This document shows positions 49,401-58,400 of a stretch of DNA of 64,000 nt, one piece after another. Within the stretch, counting starts at the first letter, position 1, and each line of letters opens with the position of its first letter. Source of the DNA: Diphasiastrum complanatum (lineage: Eukaryota; Streptophyta; Lycopodiopsida; Lycopodiales; Lycopodiaceae); the NCBI GenBank assembly GCA_029204225.1, contig CM055114.1, forward strand, positions 12,708,144-12,772,143, read 5' to 3'. The position numbers and the translations under genes are program-made. The notes under the pieces were generated by a model. That model was not told the DNA's origin. It worked only from the letters and a program-made list of their open reading frames with translations, and made no database searches.

Positions 49401-52400
49401 AGAGGTTATCTCACCCAACCATCTGTGCGCTTCAACAATCTCATCAAATTATCACCAAAAATTTTGACAGCATCATTTTCATCATGATTCTCTATGTTGC
49501 CAATAATCATGGTGCTGATACTTGTTTTTCCATGCTCTACTGCTACCTTTTCCAAGCTCCACTTCCATGGTTGCTTGATCCTTGGCAATTCACACAATCT
49601 TCAGCAGCATGCCATTTGCTTTTTCGCTGTGTGTTGGTAATTCCTTATAGCACACACAGTATCCCTAGGTTGAGGAGTTTCAACATGCTGATTTTCAACT
49701 GATCTTCTAGCAGCAGCTATTGTAAAACCTTCAATGACTGCCACTTTCTTAATGTTGATCCCTTCTCATTGATAGCCTGCCCACCTTCTTATAATCTTTG
49801 ATGTGCTGTGTGCATGTATTACTGCCTCTAGCCAACAATCTAGGTCCATGTTGAATGTGCAATATTCTATATTTATGCTAAGCCTTCTTCTGCCTGGTCG
49901 ATATAGCACTAGAAAATCCATTTTCAAAAGATCTCCTCAAAAATATTACGTTCTCTTCGAAAAATGTATAGGTGATTGCTAGTGACATCAAATGATGCTA
50001 ATTGGTCTGCCTGCCGCCAAACGGCCAACAATATGTTCACTTCTTTGCTTTGTCTATCATTTTTCTGAACATCAGTAATAGCCAACCCCTTTAGCAGTTG
50101 TAGCATGTCTCCATAGCAAAAGATTTTTTTCCTTTTTGCACGAGTCATCAAAACAACCATCATGGTAGGTCTGTGCAATACTGCCATTCACATCCTTGAA
50201 AGAAAATGCCACTAAAACTTAGGAGCTCTATCTTTAGTATCTTATAATTTTCACAATCTACAATCTGCTCCTAATTCATGAGTTGATTTCCTCTTTCATG
50301 AGGTGCCTCTCAAAAACTTCCTTCGAATGATGAGTCTGCAACAACCCTCACTTTTCCCTCTATAATAGTTGATTACTTTGCTTTAGAAGCTCCTGACTGC
50401 AAACTAACTGTTGATGAGAATGACGCTTGTCCTCGCCATAAACTGTTATGTCTTTTCTCTACCTGCAATTCTGCTACCAGGGTCACACTGCTGTCACTCA
50501 GATGATCAACTGGCTCTCCATGCCTTTTGACCCCTTCTGACATGGTAGTGACTAATCATGATCACCCCGCGGCTGACATTGTACCGTGGCCATCTTGACC
50601 ACTCCGACGACAGCTGGTCGACTAGCATTCTTGTCATATCCGGCTAACTTGGGCACTAACTGAACATTGTATAAATTTAAGTTTGTAATTTGTAGAAACA
50701 TTTCATAAACTACAACAAAATTGTCTTCCTTTTTGGCGATATTCGTATGCTTCTATAGTTGGCCCCATGTAGAGTTGTAGGTACAGGAGCATTGAAGCTT
50801 TTTCTCGTTCTAATATTTTGCTTGGCTTTATGTAACATTTCCTTTAGAAGAAGATTAAGTAGAAAAACTGATTATTGATGTGAGTATGCGATATCAATAG
50901 ATGATTTTATTTTCTTTGGTACAAATTCTTGAGAAACTCTATGCTTATTGAGTTTCAAACCCGTATAGATGCCCTTAAAGATTTTTGCCTCTCCAACAAC
51001 ACTTTTGTGTCTTGCCTCGGTGACGGTTTTGGAGATGACTTTGGCGATCGTCTGCAAGGAAAAGAGTCTCAGATATTTTGGTAATTATTTCAACGACATG
51101 TTGGTATCCCTCACTTGGTTCAAGTTGACCGTTTTATATAAATTGCTAATTGATCATGAGATAGCAAGCAAACATTACAATTTAGGATCATACATGACTT
51201 ATTTTCTACTTGTAAAGAATATCATTATTGTTTTGGGAGAAACTCGTCATATCTCATTTAGAAATTGTGCTCTCATCAACTAAGAAATTAGAAAGCTTGG
51301 TTTAAGAGAATTCAAAGATCAAACATTAACTATGAACATCTTTTTGAATCTATGAAGAGTTGAGAAGTGGTAGTTGTAAGACCCAAAGGATAGTGTGAAG
51401 TGTCGGATGAGAGGTAGCACGTGAAGATATGAGTTTAGGCATTGAGATAAGGCTTAGGAAGGACACTTGAGCTAAATGTGTTGAGCATAGGGATTATTCT
51501 TGACAAGGATAAATAAGAGCTACCAATTAATTGCTATAATATCAAATGTGACATAGTACCATGCCACTAAGTCTTTTTTGAGTTAACCACTTGGCCACTA
51601 TCCCATCCATACATGTTTAGTGCATTGATGTGCCATTGTAAGCCCTCACTCAAAGAAGATACAAGGACAATATTATGAACATATAGCAAAGTGGAGATCA
51701 AAGTATCTCCTAAATGCCTCTTGATTCTCTAATTACCATCAATATAGAGACCAAATAGACTAGGTGAAACTGGACATCCCTACCTATATGATTTGAAACA
51801 TTTGTCACCCTCTCATATAAAGCCATACTAAAGGTCCCTCAATCCCTAGACTAGTGACACGGTGCTAAGTCAAAGGAAAATATATGGGCCCCGTTTAGTT
51901 CACGGGCACCTTGGAACATCGGCCTTGCACATAGTCACATTGCACATGTAACATCATCATCAGATAAAAGGGAGAAACTCAAAGAAAAGAAAAACCTATG
52001 CCGTAAAATAGAAAAAGTACATGAGGACCCAATTGAGAGCCCCATTAATCAAGAAATGTCACAAGAAAAAATCAAGCATGAAATGTATGACCACTTGGGA
52101 TGACTACAACACTAAGAAATGTTAGTGATTTCTAGATTGTATGGGGTAACAATCATTTTTAAGGCTATCAACGGCCATCAATTTGTGCATAAGATGAAAT
52201 AGAATATTATCAAAAAACCCACTAGAAACCTCAAAGACCGTAGAGCTATCTATACTTTCGACTTCTTAAAAGTGCCAAAGACCTTGTCGAGAATGTTGTA
52301 AATGGCTAACTCATGGGCTTCTCCAAACTGTAATAATAAGTACTCACCCTATGTGGTAATAGGTCCCAAATTGTCTTCGAAATAGGCGCGGCCAAGTGGA

Positions 52401-55400
52401 AGAGGAGGCTTTCACCTCCTTTTCTCCACCTAATTTGATAGGGTCTATTGCTACTGCTAGATGTCACTGGAGAGCCATTCCCAAAATAACAAAGGAATCT
52501 AGGTTTTTCTAGCACCTAGAAAATTTCGACTCGTTTTTAGCAAAAGGTAGCTTGAAATAGTGATAAATTTTTGTCAAAAAAAAAAATATCGTCTGTTGTA
52601 GATGCTTTCTTGCTCTAGGTTGCCATCCTAACATCTGCCTACTATGATTTATAGTACTAGAAATGATCAAGAAATAGCTTTCTTTGAACTTTAAAAAAAA
52701 AAAAAAAAAACATGTTTATGAGCTATTTTTGGAAAAATCTGTAACTTTCTCCACACTCAGCCTTTTTGGTTCGGTAGAATGCTATAATTAAGATTTCCCT
52801 ACCAAATAGAAACTCTAACTTATCTTAGTGATTTCTAATGATAAACAATGATTTTTATCCTTCATAAATAAAAATTCTTGAAATCTATCACAAAACTCAA
52901 AATTTTGCCAACACTTTATGAATTTGAAATGTATTTGATTCGACCTTGGCCTTCTCAGTGTCACTAAGAATGATTTTGGGGGCCTCTATGCCTTCAAATC
53001 TAGAAAAAATACCAAGAACAATGATTTTTAACCAAAAACCACATTCTCCTCCTATCAGGGACTATCTCACCTCAATACGGAACTTGTGATGAGCTGAATC
53101 CATTGAGTAGGAACTCAAGATCATAAAGCTCTAATGACATATAAACAAAGCATGCACATAGAACTAAAGTAGAACCACAACCCATCATAGCCACTAAAAG
53201 AGGAAAAACCACAATAGTTCTCTTCCAAAGAGAAAGTACAATAAACCCATCCATAATCCTAACTAAATTGATAATAGCTCATTTCACACAGTCCTGGTCC
53301 TTAACTAGTCAACAATTAATATAAAGCTACACAATGTAAAGTGAATAGTGTATTTCTAAAAGCCCCACCCTCATCCAAAGGTGTAGCAAGATCACGACGT
53401 GGCATGAGTATGTCTTCACTTTGATGGTGTGTACCTATTCATTTTGATGGTGTCTTCTACACTGTTGGTTGAAGGTGTGCCTCGACCCTCAACCACATTA
53501 TACTAAACTCAAGGAAATTGTGTAGCACAAAAGGTGTGAGAAGTTTGAGTTCAATAATTGTGGAAGCCTCAATGATGCCCAACAAAAGGAACCAGCCCAT
53601 GTAGGATCGTGGATGATGATCATCATGAAGTTTCCTTCGAAGCTCAATGCTCATTGAATTTCTACTCACAAATCATGAAGGAAAGAAGCCTGGAAGTGAT
53701 TGTGAGAGAGACAACCCCTTGGTTAAGGGAGATTCCTCTGTGGAGTGATCCTGCAAAACTCACAAGATGAAGAAGCTAAGCTCAATACTAGCTATGAAGG
53801 TGTGCAATTTTCAAAAAAAAAGTGGATCCCAATATATTTTGGGTGTTGTGGACCATGTTCACAAAGCTGCAAGTTTTTTCAAGACTTTTAATATGCAAAT
53901 GAAAGTCTTGTTGAAGTCCTTTTGTGCCTTTCGATTAAAATTTCAAAATTTTAAAACGTTTTTTCATGAACTATGAAAGCCATAAACTTGTTGAATTGAA
54001 ATGTGAAGTCTCAATATTCATTAAACCTCTTGGGTCTCAACTCAAGATAGGATTACAAAGATATACCATTCTTCGAATGGTAGATTAAGGAAGAGAATTT
54101 TTATTAAGGGATTAGTTTAGATAGAATCTTTGCTTTCAAATTTTTGTATTTGCTTTTGAATCTTGGAGGTGTCATAGAGCAAGATACAACAATATACATT
54201 ATGTAAAGATGTTTGACATAACTATTGGGTGAATGCATATAGTACATAGAAGAAGCATCGATCTTGAGATACACAAGAGTGCTCTCTAGTATTTTAAGGC
54301 ACGATGTAACCAAGTGGTCATTAAAAGAGCGTGTATAAAAAATAAGTATGTAATGCCAACTTTGTTGGCTATAACAAGTGCTTATGAATGCTACTTTGAA
54401 TACTTTAATAGATAGGCCAATGTGCCTCTAATGGTCTACATTAATAACAAATCCTTATTACATAAATAAGGACTCTAAAAGGTGGACCAGACATGAGGAG
54501 GCACCAATAACCCATCTCTCTTATTCTCTTATTCTACTAGTTTAGAACTTTGCTATTCTTGTAATTAGAGAAAGCTAATGCCAAGTACTATTATGCAAGT
54601 CTTAACATCTTCATCATACCAAGTACTACAAGGGAAGTTGTATCTTGACTTTCACTTACGGTGTGTACGCATAATGCTCATGAGATAACTAGGTTGTGTG
54701 TCTAACGAAGCATCATGAGGCATATAGTTGAATAGTGAAAATAATGAATCATGGTCGAGAGGGATCTTTGATGCTTGCAGAAAAGGTGCAATCTAGGGTT
54801 GTTGAGGTAGTGGGGAAAGGTGACGGTGACTGGCCTATAACAAAGCCCGAATGAAATGAGAGAGGAGTATGACCATATACTGCAGAGGCAAGACGGACAA
54901 GTCAAACACGTATGAATGAGAGCTAAAGACCTCATGAGATAATCAACTATACTATGTCCTCCATCCTATGGATGGCATGTTAAATCACTTGATGAAGGCC
55001 ACCTGTCCAATTCATTACATGTGGCCACCTCGTTGATATTTCTCGCTATACTCCTACACTCTCCCTGTTTGTTACAAGCAACAAACTACATCTCACTAGT
55101 GAGTCTGTTGGAATGTAAATGGAATTGCTTACATTACCATAGGTGACTTTGACCCAAAAGGTCGAGAGTTGTGTAACCATGGTCATTTATCATATTAGGC
55201 CTACTAAACTTAGAGTTAGCTAAGTTAGTATGAAATTAACTTGGTAGGGACTCATGGGTCCACTAGGCCTAATTGTGACATTAAGTACCCCAACTTGACA
55301 TATTGGAGGTACCTTATTCTTTCTATGTAACTTATAGAAAGTTGGATAGTCAATAGTCAAGTAGTTGGACAGCCAATAGTCAAGTAGATGGATAGCCAAT

Positions 55401-58400
55401 AGTCAAGTAGTTGGATAGCCAATAGTCATGAAGTTAGATAGTCATCTTGGACTATATATATGTGTGCATCCCATTTGTATGAGACACTTTTGTAAGCAAT
55501 ACTGACTATTCTCCTTGGCTGTCCACAAGTTTCTACAAGAGGGTTTCTAGCCATCTCTCTCTTTCTTTTGAGAATGCTTTGTGTGATTGAATAGTTAAGA
55601 TTCTGGATCCTTAGGCTTCTATTTCCTACATGGTATCAAAGCCTTTAGGTGATCATATTGCTTGCAGGAGGGCGCCCAATAGGAAGCTATCTTCTTCCCC
55701 TTTTGGTTGCAAAAAATCATCAAGCTGCTGATTTTTGCAAGAGAAAAATCTGTTCATCTTCTTATAGCTTTTTTGCAGGAAATTGCAGGGCACCTTCACC
55801 TATTTGAGAGCTAGCAGTAGGGCGCCCATGCTCAAACCAATTGCATGTGATCTTGACTCAATTACATGCTGAAAATTGCAGATTTACTTCTTAAATGAGG
55901 ATACATGTGTTTTGGACACATTTCTTGCTGAAATTTCCCTGTTGGTGAGCTTGGAGTAGGGCGCTACCATCAGCTCTATATGCACATAGTGTTGCTGCCC
56001 TTTGAGTAGATTTTGTCTTGGAAAGTCTATTTCCTATCTACTACAAGCTGATTTTTCTGTTATGGCTAAAGAATTGGAGTCTATTGGTTCTTTATTTAAT
56101 GAAGATAGGCTGGATGGCACAAACTATTCCTTGTGGTGCTACATGATAAAGAACCTTCTAATTGCTAAAGGTTTGTGGGAAATAGTTAATGGTGACGAAG
56201 AGAGGCCGCCTACCTTGGCACCTATTACACCATCTAGAGCAACTATTTCTTCAACTACGGAGGTGTCTTCCGATGAGCAAAAGAAGTGGGATCGACGAGA
56301 TGCACAAGCACATTCCGTCATTGCATTATCATTGAAGAGATCTATCCTTCCACATATTAGATCATGCAAGACTTCCAAAAGTGCTTGGGAGACTCTTGCA
56401 AAGATGTTTCAAGTAAAGAATGCGGCAAAAGTGGTATATCTACGAAATCAACTTTCTATCTTGAAGATGCAAGAAGGTGATTTGCTTACAAACCACTTGA
56501 CGAAGATCAAAGGAGCTTCTTCGTATTGATGAGGTGATTGAGAACTCACAATTTGTATCTATTACTCTCAACTCTCTTCCTAATTCTTACCTTCCATTTG
56601 AGTCACCATTGAGCATTTCTCTTAGGGGACAGCAAATCTCCTTCGACGAACTTGTTGGCTTACTTCTTCAAGAAGAGCAAACAAGGATCAACTTTGGTGA
56701 ACAAGAAGATCAAGCTTTCTTTGCAAAAGACAAAAACAAAGGCAAGTGGAAAGGGAAGCCTTCTTTCAAAACTTCCAAAGATGATCAAAAATCTAAGAAA
56801 GCTCAAGATCAAGGCTCCAAGAAGAAGGGTAAGTGCCACTATTGCAAGAAGTTTGGGCATCACATCAAAGAATGTAGGAAGAGGCTTGCAAAGAAAAAAG
56901 AAAAAGGTAACGATACGAGTACCGCAATCATTACTTTGGAACAACAATTTGGAAAGGAGGATAATCTTTTCAATAATGATTATGCTTTTGTCACTAATAA
57001 TCTCATCTCTCCTAAAGAAGAGATTTCTGCCACTTCAAATCTTGCTGGTTTTTCAGCAGAAAACAGCTCATCTTCAGCTTTACAAGTTGTTTTTTCATCT
57101 ATTGATTGGGTGATTGATAGCGGTGCCACACGCCATATGACTTATAACAAAGAAGTTTTCACAAAGCTTCTAAAAGTGCATGATGGAAGCAAAGTTCAAG
57201 GTGTTGATAACACCTCTTATCCTATCAAAGGTATTGGAGTGATCCCCATTATCTTACCCAATGGTGAGGAGAAATACATTCGTAATGTACTTTATGTTCC
57301 AAAAATAAAAAAGAATCTCATTTCGGTGCCTACAATTATGAACCAAGGATTGGTTGTGGAATTCAAAGAAGACAAATGTCTTATCAAAGACCCAAAGAGA
57401 TCTATTATGATCATTGCTTCGGGAACATTACGTGGTGGATTGTTCCTAATGAATACCTCAACCCCTTACACACCTCAACAAAATGGTGTTGTCGAAAGAA
57501 AGAATCGCAATATTATGGAGATGGCTCGATGCATGCTCAAGGCAAAGGGCCTACCTCACAAGTTTTGGGCTGAAGCGGTTATAACGGCGGCTTACATTAG
57601 TAATCGGTGTCCTACTAAAGCCTTGAAGGTATTAACTCCTTATGAAGTTTGGTATGGTAAGAAGCCTACTGTTTCTCACTTACGCATCTTTGGTTGCACG
57701 GCTTATGCTTTCATTCCTGATAAGCTAAGAACCAAGCTTGATGATAAAGGAGTTAAATGCATATTTGTTGGCTATAGTAGCGAAAGCAAGGGCTATAGAT
57801 TGTTTAATATGGATATGTTCTTTTGAGTTTCTGATGTCTCTAATATTTAAGGTCAAAATCTGTTCTAAGCATGCAGTTTTTCTCAAGAATTTATGTAACC
57901 AAAAATTGAGAACATTTTCGTAACACAAATTTTTTAGGAGGTTTCAAAACATGGTAAATTAAAGATTGTGATGGTTCTTAAGCACTTTCTTGTGAGCTCA
58001 TGATAAGTCACTCCATCTTTCCTACATTTCCTGCATTTATAAACCTTTATCATCAGCCAATAGACGAGAACATATCAATGGCATATACATTAAAGGAAAG
58101 TATTTACTTTGGAGTAGATGGTCGACGCCTTCGAAAATGCTTGTATAGCAAAGCAACAAGATCTCCACAATCAGCAAAGTCCTTCTTGAAGTTGCGGTCT
58201 AAGGCCTTGTCCTCTGCAATAGCTTCATCATAATGTTCTCGAAAATCATCAACCTGGTTGCATTCCAAAGTGAACTACTTAATTCGAGAAACTATGCAAC
58301 TCATGAGACTTCTTGCATGCCTGATGATTAATGCTGATAGGAGGTGATGAAGAAATAGCAAAATTTACGATAATAACATAGTTCTCACAATGTTTTCCCT

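Larger units (their letters stand above)
55106..57824 (+). mobile_element. Ty1/copia element with intact 5' LTR, 3'-truncated
   Basis: The 5' LTR is 55106-55630 (TGTTGGAATG ... ATTTCCTACA), followed by primer site tggtatcaaagcc and a long leader, then gag-pol. The body ends abruptly at 57824 inside the segment after the integrase; no RT, RNase H or 3' LTR follows before exon c. It is antisense to the host gene, in the 9.2-kb intron. Confidence 0.88.
48889..58107 (-). other. 9.2-kb intron of the CFAP43-like gene, transposon-filled
   Basis: Lies between exons c and d. It holds a LINE reverse-transcriptase remnant (about 51.56-51.85 kb), a copia element (55.1-57.8 kb) and degraded sequence. Around 49.4-50.65 kb the minus strand has protein-like stretches broken by stops, for example ITDVQKNDRQSKEVNILLAV at 50.0-50.1 kb and LVPKLAGYDKNASRPAVVGV near 50.6 kb, from an unrecognised decayed gene or transposon. 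I see nothing clear in 52.6-55.1 kb. Confidence 0.7.

Noticed and set aside
51895-51920. ggccccgtttagttcacggg as the end of a hAT or Harbinger MITE
   Set aside because: The phrase resembles a common plant MITE terminus, but no matching inverted end or target duplication was found nearby.
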